Source of the DNA: Methylomonas rapida
GTDB lineage: Bacteria; Pseudomonadota; Gammaproteobacteria; Methylococcales; Methylomonadaceae
Direction: 5' to 3'
Assembly (NCBI RefSeq): GCF_024360925.2
Contig: NZ_CP113517.1
Span: forward strand, 1,488,001-1,552,000
DNA length: 64,000 bases
The stretch's first letter is position 1; each line of letters starts with the position of its first letter. A program made the translations under genes and the position numbers. This document shows, piece after piece, positions 1-7,445 of this stretch. The notes beneath the pieces were generated by a model. It did no database searches, was not told where the DNA came from, and saw only the letters and a program-made list of their open reading frames with translations.

Positions 1-180
1 TACATGGGTAGCAAAAAAGCGCAGAACAAAGCATAGCGATTTCATAATTCCATATCAATTTTCACATCGCCTCGCGATGTGCTCAGTGTCAGAAATGTTT
101 CTGTCTCGAAAATACCTACTCAACGAGATAGCGATATTAGTAGAGGCATCAATCCGTCCCGTCGTCGGAAAATTTCAAGC
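1..180. other. Window edge, no gene recognised
   Basis: This stretch ends at the inverted repeat of the IS3-family element. The short reading frames in it have no convincing Shine-Dalgarno sequence or family resemblance. I see no RNA gene or strong hairpin. Confidence 0.5.
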
Positions 181-204
181 TAGTTGTCGCCTCAATGTAA
201 AAAC

Positions 205-1293
205 TTATGCGGTTATTTTGTTTTGGTTAGAGGGCTCCTGGTTCGAGTTGTTTTGGGCTTCGGCATGATCGGGATTGAGATGAACGGTATGGATTCTGTT
301 CCAGTTACGAGTATTTTTACTCCAGCGCTGCGGATTTTGGCGGCGGGCGTTTTCATAGAGCGCGGTGCGTTTCGCCAATAGGGCTAAGTCCAAGCCGGCA
401 TGGCGTTGCGCCGGGGTCACAAATCCAATGGCGCTATGGCGGTGTTCGTGGTTGTACCACTGCACCAGATCGGCCACCCATTGCCGGGCAACCGTCAGGT
501 CGGCAAACGGTTTCAACGGGTATTGCGGGCGATATTTCAAGGTTTTGAACAGCGATTCCGAATAAGGGTTGTCGTTGCTCACGGCCGGGCGGCTAAACGA
601 AGGGACGACGCCGAGCCGCTGCAAGGTCGCGAGCATGGTAGCCCCCTTCATAGGACTGCCGTTGTCGGAATGCAGGATGATCTGCCCAGGCCGCAGGCCT
701 TCGCGTTGAACAATATCCTGCATCAGTTCGCTGGCCCATTGGCTGCTTTCTTCCTCAAATACCTGCCAACCCACAATTTGACGGCTAAAGATGTCGAGGA
801 ACAAGTAGAGATAGTAAAACTGGCCTTTGATCGCCGTCGGCAGATAGGTAATATCCCAACTATAAATCTGGTTCGGCGCGGTAGCAGTCAGCGCGCGGGG
901 TTTGCTGCGCGGCTGACGGGGGCGTTCGCTACGGCGGTGTTTCAGCTGCTGGGCGGCTTTCAGAATGCGATAGATCGTCGATTCGGACGCCAGATAAATG
1001 CCTTGATCGGCCAGGCGAGGCACGATCTGGCTGGGCGGACAATCCGCAAATTCATCGGAATTGGCCACACTCAGGATGTGGGCGCGCTCGGCCTCGGTGA
1101 GCGCATGCGGCGGCGTGTATTGGCGTTGCGGTCGACGATCGGCTTTCACCGGTTCATCGTCACCGGCTTGCCAGCGCTGCAAGGTGCGCGGGCTCAGACC
1201 CAGTACAGCACAGGCTTGGTCTTGGCGGGCACCGGCGGCCATCGCCTCGGCAACGGATTCGATCAGGTTTTGGCGCTGCTGAAGAGACGTCAT
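205..1293 (-). CDS. IS3-family transposase OrfB (DDE integrase domain)
   Basis: This 362-aa protein has an N-terminal helix-turn-helix half (LGLSPRTLQRW) and a C-terminal rve/DDE integrase core. The catalytic triad is visible as D in SWDITY, D in HSDNGSP and E in YSESLFKTL. It catalyses cut-and-copy transposition of the surrounding IS. The gene overlaps orfA by ATGA at 1290-1293, so it is either translationally coupled or fused to OrfA by frameshifting, as is usual in IS3 elements. The long frame on the opposite strand is a shadow of this gene. Confidence 0.9.
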   Translation of the reverse strand: MTSLQQRQNLIESVAEAMAAGARQDQACAVLGLSPRTLQRWQAGDDEPVKADRRPQRQYTPPHALTEAERAHILSVANSDEFADCPPSQIVPRLADQGIYLASESTIYRILKAAQQLKHRRSERPRQPRSKPRALTATAPNQIYSWDITYLPTAIKGQFYYLYLFLDIFSRQIVGWQVFEEESSQWASELMQDIVQREGLRPGQIILHSDNGSPMKGATMLATLQRLGVVPSFSRPAVSNDNPYSESLFKTLKYRPQYPLKPFADLTVARQWVADLVQWYNHEHRHSAIGFVTPAQRHAGLDLALLAKRTALYENARRQNPQRWSKNTRNWNRIHTVHLNPDHAEAQNNSNQEPSNQNKITA

Positions 1294-1793
1294 TCGACCT
1301 CGCCCCCCAACAGCGCCCGGACCTTTTTTTGCAGGATCAACAAAGCGGCGGCTTCGGCCAGGGCTTTTTCCTTGCGAGCCAACTCGCGTTCCAGGCGTTG
1401 GTTTTCGGCTTTTAGGCTGCGTAGCGTCTGGCTGTCTTTGCGGTCGTTATCGCTGCTACCGGCTGTGCAGAAATCGGTCTTCCATTGTTGCAATTGATGG
1501 GCAAATAACCCACGTTCGCGACACCAGGCATTCAAGGCCTCGCCCGACAATGTGTGGGTTTCCTGAAGTGCCTGCAAGCGCTGTTCCGGTGACCAATCTT
1601 GAGGGCGTTTTGCTGGGCTTTTTGCCCGGTTCTTATCGTTGAGTGCTGTGTGGCTCATCCAGGTTTTTAAGGTGTGCACGCTGAGATTCAATTCATCAGC
1701 GATGGCTTGTATGCTGCGATTGCCTCGGCTATAGACTTTGGCCAAGGCTTGTTCTTTGAATTCATCAGAATAACGGGTTTTTGAATACTTCAT
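1290..1793 (-). CDS. IS3-family transposase OrfA (HTH)
   Basis: This 167-aa protein begins MKYSKTRYSDEFKEQALAKV, the typical start of the HTH_Tnp_1 family that recognises IS3 terminal inverted repeats. A C-terminal leucine/glutamate-rich stretch (LRSLKAENQRLERELARKE) is the usual coiled coil for multimerisation with OrfB. At 167 aa it is longer than the common ~100-aa OrfA because a second HTH-like segment lies between the first HTH and the coiled coil. Confidence 0.85.
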   Translation of the reverse strand: MKYSKTRYSDEFKEQALAKVYSRGNRSIQAIADELNLSVHTLKTWMSHTALNDKNRAKSPAKRPQDWSPEQRLQALQETHTLSGEALNAWCRERGLFAHQLQQWKTDFCTAGSSDNDRKDSQTLRSLKAENQRLERELARKEKALAEAAALLILQKKVRALLGGEVE

Positions 1794-1841
1794 GTTTAAA
1801 TCTCAAATTTCATACAGTCTGAAAATTTGAGGCGACAACTA

Positions 1842-2145
1842 TTCTGACGCAGGGGGTCGTTCCCGACCGTTGAATCCTATATTCTAGGAAAGATGGGCGC
1901 ACAATCTCTCTCGAACTGGAATTCTTAACGGTTCTCCATTTAGACAACTCTTGCTCAAGAACTATTGGAAGCTGTTCAATCATCACGAATGATTTTCACA
2001 ATCACAGGTAATAAAAAGCGCCTGGCATCAAACATTAAATTAAAATTCCTACACCTTCCGCAGCTGACGTCAAATTCGTCGTCAGCTGCAAAAGCACTCT
2101 TCAAATGTCCCTTCACAATAATGGCCATCCCAACCGGAGGTCATT
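1842..2145 (+). promoter_or_regulatory. Upstream region of the transfer operon, with a perfect 10-bp inverted repeat
   Basis: The region carries GCAGCTGACG (2060-2069), a 10-nt spacer, then CGTCAGCTGC (2080-2089), a perfect inverted repeat ending 57 bp before the traL start. The repeat and its flank (TTCCGCAG...AATTCGTC.TCAGCTGCAA..CAC...TTCAAA) recur imperfectly at about 46006-46050 upstream of ssb. I infer an operator or activator site shared by transfer promoters. The traL Shine-Dalgarno (GGAGG) lies just before 2146. No gene is convincing here. Confidence 0.5.
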
Positions 2146-2427
2146 ATGGAACCCGTTGCCATCCCCCAATCGATCGACGATCCAATCCACATTTTGCTGT
2201 GGAGCGCGGACGAGATTGTACCCTTCATGGTCAGCATGCTGACCGGCATGTTGATCGATCAGTTCATTCCTGGCTTGGCGCTTGGGTTGATTGCGGTCAA
2301 GTTTTACCGGCGTTTCCGCGATAACCGGCCTGATGGCTACACCTTGCACGCGATGTATTGGCTGGGTTTGTTGCCGAGTCGCGCCCAGACCATTCCCAAT
2401 CCCTACATCCGCCGGTTTTTGCCATGA
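2146..2427 (+). CDS. traL: Conjugal transfer protein TraL
   Basis: TraL is a small inner-membrane component of the F-type type IV secretion system. This 93-aa protein has a hydrophobic central segment (about residues 25-50, FMVSMLTGMLIDQFIPGLAL) and the C-terminal YxIRRFLP-like end seen in TraL proteins. The start is fixed by GGAGG seven bases upstream. Its stop overlaps the traE start (ATGA at 2424-2427), so the two are translationally coupled. It is the first gene of the pilus assembly operon, as in F and SXT. Confidence 0.9.
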   Translation: MEPVAIPQSIDDPIHILLWSADEIVPFMVSMLTGMLIDQFIPGLALGLIAVKFYRRFRDNRPDGYTLHAMYWLGLLPSRAQTIPNPYIRRFLP

Positions 2428-3035
2428 GATGGTCGGATTTTCTGCAAACCTGGGACGGGCACGAAACCGAGAACCGGTTTAGCCGCGTCGTCATCATTGG
2501 TCTGCTGGTGGTGTGCGTCATTACCTCGCTGGCCGCCTGGCGCACCGAACGCAGCATCATTCTGGTGCCACCGAGCTTGACGCAGGAGGTCGAAGTCACC
2601 CGCAGCCAAGCGTCCAGCGAGTTCAAAGAGTCCTGGGGCTTGTTCCTGGCCGAATTGCTCGGCAACACCACGCCGGCCAATGCCGACTTCCTAAAAACCG
2701 CGGTTGAGCCGCTATTGGCACCGGATATTTACCGAAGTGTCCTGGATGCCATGAGCGATCAAATCAAGGCCATCAAGATGGACCGGGTCGCGATCAGTTT
2801 TACGCCGCGTCATGTCGATTACGAAGCCGAGACCAACAAGGTTTTTGTCAGCGGCGAACTGAAAAGCCAAGGCCCCAGTTCCAAACCGGACGTGAAACTC
2901 CGTACCTACGAATTCATCATCGCCATCAAAAACTATCGGCCAAGACTGGAATACATCGACGTGTATCCGGATTCCCCCAGAACCCTAGCCCGTTTGAAAG
3001 CTACCCAAGGCCAACCGCATGAGGCTCAACCATGA
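2424..3035 (+). CDS. traE: Conjugal transfer pilus assembly protein TraE (VirB5/VirB8-like position)
   Basis: This 203-aa protein starts MRWSDFLQTWDGHETENRF and has one N-terminal membrane anchor (about residues 22-42, VVIIGLLVVCVITSLAAW) followed by a periplasmic domain, the layout of TraE. TraE contributes to the inner-membrane side of the F-type mating apparatus. An upstream in-frame extension exists, but the ATG at 2424 overlaps the traL stop and is preferred. The stop overlaps traK (ATGA, 3032-3035). Confidence 0.88.
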   Translation: MRWSDFLQTWDGHETENRFSRVVIIGLLVVCVITSLAAWRTERSIILVPPSLTQEVEVTRSQASSEFKESWGLFLAELLGNTTPANADFLKTAVEPLLAPDIYRSVLDAMSDQIKAIKMDRVAISFTPRHVDYEAETNKVFVSGELKSQGPSSKPDVKLRTYEFIIAIKNYRPRLEYIDVYPDSPRTLARLKATQGQPHEAQP

Positions 3036-4003
3036 AACATTCGCTATACCCTTGGCTAGCACTGACCTTCATTCATAACTGTTGGGCCGGGGATGATTTA
3101 CCGATAACGGTCTTGCCGCCTGTGACCACCGTAGCCGAAGGATCTTCACCATCGCAGCCGGTTACCTCGTCTCAGCCGGATTTAGGCATCGAGTTACCAC
3201 CAGTCGATGCCAGCGTCTTGAAAGCGGCAAAACAGCAAGCGGCAGCGTCAAATGAAGTGTCAGCCACTTCCATCGGCCCACAGCACATCGCGGTTAAACC
3301 CGGCATCAACGAACTGATGCCAATTGCCGTCGGCCACTTGAATCGTCTGGTCACGCCATTCGAACATCCGGTAGTCACGACCACCAGTCAAGCCACCACT
3401 AGTACTAAAGGCAAAATCGTTTATGTCGCCACCGCCGACGAAACGCCGGTCACGCTATACATCACGCCCGGCGACAACCAGGACATTGCGCTATCACTGA
3501 CGTTGATCCCCAAGCGCATTCCAGCGCGGGAAATCCACCTCGATTTGGATAAGGAAAGTTACCAGTTGCTGAACCAATGGCAGCGCACCGATGGCGCGAG
3601 TCGATCTTCGAGCCAACAGGAACAAGCCTACATCAGCCAGCTGAAAACCTTGTTCCGGGATTTGGGTTTGCAAAAGAATCCAGCCGGTTATTCACTCCGC
3701 GAACCGAAGCCGCAGGAACAAATTCGGTGCCTGCAGGACCGCGTGCAGATCAAAACCGGTCAAGTCCTGGAAGGTCAGGATAGGCTGATTCTGGTGGGAC
3801 TTGCCAAGAATACCGGCAGTGAGATGCTCGAATTCGACGAACGCAGTTGCGCGACCACCCAACAGGACGTGCTCGCCGTTTCGGTTTGGCCCAACGTGGT
3901 GTTGAAACCCCAGGAAGCTACCGAATTGTATGTCGTGGTCCGACAAGTGCCTGAGGCGTCAGTCAGTTTGCGGCCTTCATTGTTGAATGGGGGGCAACGG
4001 TAA
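3032..4003 (+). CDS. traK: TraK, secretin-like outer core component
   Basis: This 323-aa protein has a short N-terminal signal peptide (cleavage likely after WA or WAG near residue 20). A proline-rich linker follows, then a beta-rich C-terminal region, as expected for TraK/VirB9-type proteins of the outer membrane core complex. TraK binds TraV lipoprotein and TraB. The family call rests mainly on position between traE and traB plus size and signal peptide. It overlaps traB by one base (TAATG). Confidence 0.85.
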   Translation: MKHSLYPWLALTFIHNCWAGDDLPITVLPPVTTVAEGSSPSQPVTSSQPDLGIELPPVDASVLKAAKQQAAASNEVSATSIGPQHIAVKPGINELMPIAVGHLNRLVTPFEHPVVTTTSQATTSTKGKIVYVATADETPVTLYITPGDNQDIALSLTLIPKRIPAREIHLDLDKESYQLLNQWQRTDGASRSSSQQEQAYISQLKTLFRDLGLQKNPAGYSLREPKPQEQIRCLQDRVQIKTGQVLEGQDRLILVGLAKNTGSEMLEFDERSCATTQQDVLAVSVWPNVVLKPQEATELYVVVRQVPEASVSLRPSLLNGGQR

Positions 4004-5382
4004 TGGCGGTCGTCGATACCTGGTGGACACGCTTGAGCCCAACCGCCAAACGCAATCTGGCCGTCGGCGGCATTGGTACCGTAGTGTTAGCCGTCATCAT
4101 CGCATTGGCCACCGTCACCCCGGAAGTCAGCAAACCGCTGAGTAAACAGGCCACCATCCAACACATCCTGACCGATAGCGATCCACGCTCGTTGGGCATC
4201 GACGGCATTTCCGCGCAGTTGCGCGATCTGCTGCAGAAGAACGACGAACAAGCCCGCCGATTGGCTGCCATCGAAGAACAACAAAGGCGCGAGCAGCAAT
4301 CCGACGAATTGCGTTTCAGACAATGGACTATCGCCGAACGGGAAGCCTATGAAGCCAAACTGCAAGCCGTCACCGGTGAAGTCGAGTCGCTGAAAAACAA
4401 AGTACCTACTTCAGCAGTGATAGCCAGTCAAGACAACGCCAATTCAAGCGAGCTGGATAACTCGGCGAGGGCAGGGCGGGTTAATCTCCGCCCAAGCAGC
4501 CCACCGTTCGACAACGGACAAGACGATCTCAACCGCGTCTTCGAGCAAGCGGCTATTCCTGGACCGATATCCAGTAATGCCGGCGTCTCGGGAGGACGAG
4601 CCAATAGCCAAGCGCCGGCGGCGATGCAGATTCGGGTCATCCAGGAAGGCGCTGAGTACTCCAACGGTAAAGATAAAGACACGGCGGCGACCAATGCTCA
4701 CGGCCAGTCTCAGCCAGGCCACGCAAACAGCGACATCTTCATCCCGGCCGGCAGCATTTTAACCGGCGTATTGTTGAATGGTCTGGATGCCCCGACTGGC
4801 CGCAAAGCCAAGAAAGAACCCATGCCGGTGCTGTTTCGCATCAAGAAGGAAGCCATTCTGCCTAACCGTTTCCATGCCGATGTGAGGGAGTGCTTTTTGC
4901 TGGCCGCCGGCTTTGGTGACTTAAGTGCCGAGCGGGCCTACTTTCGCGGCGAGACCTTTTCCTGTGTTCGCCAAGATGGTGGCGTGATCGAAGTACCGAT
5001 GAATGCCTATGCCACCGGCGAAGACGGCAAAAACGGGGTGCGCGGTCGCGTCGTTTCCAAACAAGGCGCGCTACTGGCCCAATCGATGATGGCCGGTTTT
5101 TTACGCGGCTTTTCCGATGCCTTCGGTCGGAACCAGATCCCAGTGTTGATGACCGGCGGCATCGGTGCGTTATCCGGCACCACGCCATTCCAAAGCGCCT
5201 TTTCCTCGCAGTCGATGGAAGGCGGCGCATTGAAAGGCGCGGGCTACGCGATGGAGCGACTGTCGCATTTTTACATGGACATGGCCGAGGAGATTTACCC
5301 GGTCATCGAAGTCGATGCCACCCGCCAGGTTAACTTCATCGTGCAAAAAGGCACGGCATTGAAGCTGAAGTCACTGAGCTGA
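4003..5382 (+). CDS. traB: TraB, VirB10-like envelope-spanning protein
   Basis: TraB spans both membranes and links the inner-membrane ATPases to the outer core. This 459-aa protein has an N-terminal membrane helix (about residues 18-40), a coiled coil (about 65-130; ELRDLLQKNDEQARRLAAI), a Pro/Ser-rich linker, and a C-terminal TrbI/VirB10-like beta-barrel domain starting near IFIPAGSILTGVLLNGLDAP. Length and domain order fit F/SXT TraB. The spacing to dsbC is 27 bp. Confidence 0.92.
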   Translation: MAVVDTWWTRLSPTAKRNLAVGGIGTVVLAVIIALATVTPEVSKPLSKQATIQHILTDSDPRSLGIDGISAQLRDLLQKNDEQARRLAAIEEQQRREQQSDELRFRQWTIAEREAYEAKLQAVTGEVESLKNKVPTSAVIASQDNANSSELDNSARAGRVNLRPSSPPFDNGQDDLNRVFEQAAIPGPISSNAGVSGGRANSQAPAAMQIRVIQEGAEYSNGKDKDTAATNAHGQSQPGHANSDIFIPAGSILTGVLLNGLDAPTGRKAKKEPMPVLFRIKKEAILPNRFHADVRECFLLAAGFGDLSAERAYFRGETFSCVRQDGGVIEVPMNAYATGEDGKNGVRGRVVSKQGALLAQSMMAGFLRGFSDAFGRNQIPVLMTGGIGALSGTTPFQSAFSSQSMEGGALKGAGYAMERLSHFYMDMAEEIYPVIEVDATRQVNFIVQKGTALKLKSLS

Positions 5383-5409
5383 TTCATTAACTAAAACCCA
5401 AAGGTCGTT

Positions 5410-6234
5410 ATGACGCTACGCCAAATTTCTTTATTGATAGCCACGCTACTCGGTACATCCATCGCCCTGGCCGCCAATCCGCAAAAGCCTGCGGGCTCGG
5501 ATATTGCCGCCGGTTTGCTCTCGATCAAAATCGACGGCATGCAGGACTTGCCGATCTCGGGCCTCAAGATGGTCAAGTCCGGCGAGCAAACCGTGTTTAT
5601 ATCCAGTAACGGCCGCTTTGCTTTCTACGGCGGCAAATTGATAGACATCTGGACTCAGCAGGAGATTAAGGAATTGGCGGATATCGACAAAATCGCCAAC
5701 CGCATCGATCTGTCGCGGATGAAACTCAAGGCCGACGACCTTGGCGCCGTGACTGTCGGTCACGGAAAAGCCCAAGTGCTGGTGTTCATCGATCCGCGCT
5801 GCCCATATTGCGGCAAGGTCATGAAAGACCTGCAAGCCTTGCAAGACCAGTACACCTTCAAACTGGTGATGGTCCCCATCCTCGGCCCCGAATCGCAAAA
5901 CATCGTCGTGCAACTTGCGTGTCAGTTGGAAACCAACGAGACAAAAGCTAAAGACACCGTACGCAACCGACTGTTGAAACAGGATTACGCCGGCTTGCCG
6001 ACCGAACCACCCACTCAGTGCAACAAAGAGCCACTGCAAAAAGCCGTGGTCACCGCCAAGTTATTCGATTTGAAGGGTGTGCCATTTCTGATTGCTCCTG
6101 ACGGCCGCACCCACAGTGGCGCACCCGAGGTGTTAGCCGATTGGTTGGCCGACAAACCGAAACCATCGCCCAGTTTGGCAACGACGCCCGCTACAAACGC
6201 CCAAAACGCTAATGCACCGGAGAAACAGCCTTGA
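5410..6234 (+). CDS. dsbC: DsbC-type thiol:disulfide interchange protein
   Basis: This periplasmic disulfide isomerase probably folds the cysteine-rich TraU and TraN made by the same operon. The 274-aa protein has a signal peptide (MTLRQISLLIATLLG...ALAA), a DsbC-like dimerisation domain, and a thioredoxin fold with active site CPYC (FIDPRCPYCGKVM, about residues 131-143). The C terminus is an unusual Ala/Pro/Asn-rich tail. A dsbC inside the tra operon is a hallmark of SXT/IncA-C and IncHI transfer systems. The stop overlaps the traV start codon. Confidence 0.9.
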   Translation: MTLRQISLLIATLLGTSIALAANPQKPAGSDIAAGLLSIKIDGMQDLPISGLKMVKSGEQTVFISSNGRFAFYGGKLIDIWTQQEIKELADIDKIANRIDLSRMKLKADDLGAVTVGHGKAQVLVFIDPRCPYCGKVMKDLQALQDQYTFKLVMVPILGPESQNIVVQLACQLETNETKAKDTVRNRLLKQDYAGLPTEPPTQCNKEPLQKAVVTAKLFDLKGVPFLIAPDGRTHSGAPEVLADWLADKPKPSPSLATTPATNAQNANAPEKQP

Positions 6235-6746
6235 AACCCATGCACCCACATTCCCTGACTTTCATCGGCCTGTTGCTGATGGTGTTAACCAGCGGTTGCG
6301 CCACCACCGAATACGGCTGTAAAGGCATGCCGGACGAACCCAGCTGTCTATCGACGACGCAGGCTTACCAGGTCACCAATACGGCAATAACGGAAGCGCC
6401 CCCGGAAAATAGCCAGGGATTAGAGTCGACCTCATCTCCGACAATCGCACCGCCGTTACAACAACCCGTACCCAAGATCGAAGATCCCACGCCGATACGC
6501 ACGCCCTCACAGGTCATGCGCATCTGGATTGCGCCTTGGGAAGATGCCGACGGCGATTTGATGGTCTCCAATTACATCTACACCGAACTGGAACCCCGGC
6601 GCTGGATGATCGGCAAGGCGGCACCGACAGCCAGTTCTTCGTTGATCCCGCTGCAAGTCGAGCAACGTCCGCCCGAGAAACCACCGACTGTTGACGCAAA
6701 TGATAACGACAGCCCGTCATCCCGACTGGGCAAGCCATTGCCTTGA
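6231..6746 (+). CDS. traV: TraV outer-membrane lipoprotein
   Basis: TraV anchors the core complex in the outer membrane. The 171-aa protein has a lipoprotein signal with lipobox LTSGC (Cys near residue 23) followed by conserved cysteines (YGCKGMPDEPSCLS), then a proline-rich middle and the MRIWIAPWEDADGDL segment typical of TraV. I prefer the TTG start at 6231 (TTGA overlap with dsbC, GGAG 8 bp upstream). An ATG at 6240 would give a protein three residues shorter. Confidence 0.85.
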   Translation: MKPMHPHSLTFIGLLLMVLTSGCATTEYGCKGMPDEPSCLSTTQAYQVTNTAITEAPPENSQGLESTSSPTIAPPLQQPVPKIEDPTPIRTPSQVMRIWIAPWEDADGDLMVSNYIYTELEPRRWMIGKAAPTASSSLIPLQVEQRPPEKPPTVDANDNDSPSSRLGKPLP

Positions 6747-6879
6747 TGGGTCACACCCCATTTAACCGCAGGTCCCACACCCCTTGCGAGAGTGAGCGGG
6801 CAACCGCTTAAACCCTGCCGGACTAACCGTCCGAGATTCGACGGGCAACCGTCTTTTAACCATAACGAGGACATCTTTG
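6747..6879 (+). promoter_or_regulatory. Pilin leader with three tandem hairpins, two with GCAA tetraloops
   Basis: Three short stems sit between traV and traA: AGCGG-GCAA-CCGCT (6795-6808), CGGAC-TAACC-GTCCG (6819-6833) and GACGG-GCAA-CCGTC (6840-6853). The last is followed by TTTT and then the GAGG Shine-Dalgarno. A related 7-bp stem with the same GCAA loop lies in the next-but-one gene at 7221-7238. The array may protect or attenuate the highly expressed pilin message. Confidence 0.5.
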
Positions 6880-7179
6880 ATGAAAACATCCTTTCGAACC
6901 GGGGTCTTGGTCACTCTGGGATCGTTATTTTTTATGCTGATGGCCAATGACGCCATGGCCGGTACCGGCGGTACCGAGTTCAACACTGTCTGGACCTTGC
7001 TGACTGGCTGGGTGGAGGGTTTGCTCGGCCGCATCATCGCCATCGTGTTCGTCATCGTCGGCTTGGTCGCCGGTGTCGTGCGCGGCAGCATCATGGGCTT
7101 TGTGCTTGGCATTGCCAGTGGTGTCGGCTTATTTGCGGCACCGACCATTATCACCAACATCGTGACTGCCACGATTTAG
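6880..7179 (+). CDS. traA: TraA pilin precursor
   Basis: This 99-aa protein starts MKTSFRTGVLVTLG. It has a leader peptide ending near AMA/GT (ANDAMAGTGG), then two hydrophobic helices (about 45-66 and 72-95) separated by a short basic loop (VRGS), which is the F-pilin architecture. The ATG at 6880 has GAGG nine bases upstream; a TTG three bases earlier is possible. It is polymerised into the conjugative pilus. It is separated from traV by a structured 130-bp leader. Confidence 0.85.
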   Translation: MKTSFRTGVLVTLGSLFFMLMANDAMAGTGGTEFNTVWTLLTGWVEGLLGRIIAIVFVIVGLVAGVVRGSIMGFVLGIASGVGLFAAPTIITNIVTATI

Positions 7180-7190
7180 GCCTTACCACG

Positions 7191-7445
7191 ATGACCGGTT
7201 CAATTATTGATACCGAGACTGCGGCGGGCAACCGCCGCCCTGGCTCGTTGGCTAAGGATAAGCGGACCGTTAGGGTTCAAGACGCCAATGGCCAGCCCAT
7301 AAACCCCTGCCATCCGGCCAGAGCCCGGCAGCTGAAACGTAACCACCGGGTGTCGCTGGTGTGCCGGCATCCCTTTACGATTCGTCTCGATCCGGAATGT
7401 CCAGTCGAAGTGCTGCTGTTTTCCGAAGAGGATTTCCTGTTATGA
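7191..7445 (+). CDS. Stand-alone PLMP/RRXRR-domain protein
   Basis: This 84-aa basic protein contains GQPINPCHPARARQLKR followed by RHPFTIRL. That is the signature of the RRXRR (PLMP) domain, known as the N-terminal RNA-binding part of IscB/IsrB-type proteins. No HNH or RuvC domain follows: the gene stops and overlaps traC by ATGA (7442-7445). In SXT-like elements an uncharacterised small gene occupies this place between traA and traC. The role is unknown; I infer nucleic-acid binding. The family match is from motif recognition only. Confidence 0.7.
   Translation: MTGSIIDTETAAGNRRPGSLAKDKRTVRVQDANGQPINPCHPARARQLKRNHRVSLVCRHPFTIRLDPECPVEVLLFSEEDFLL

Larger units (their letters stand above)
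181..1841 (-). mobile_element. IS3-family insertion sequence, apparently complete
   Basis: Two overlapping transposase genes on the minus strand lie between inverted repeats that begin TAGTTGTCGCCTCAA at 181 and, on the other strand, at 1841. The element is about 1.66 kb. I could not see a convincing 3-5 bp target duplication at the two ends. It lies about 300 bp upstream of traL, so it could have displaced or separated the original upstream cargo or promoter of the transfer operon. Confidence 0.85.

Noticed and set aside
400..1497. 365-codon plus-strand frame
   Set aside because: It is antisense to both transposase genes of the IS3 element and shows no family resemblance.
5446..6039. 197-codon minus-strand frame
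   Set aside because: It is antisense to dsbC; the frame is a composition shadow.
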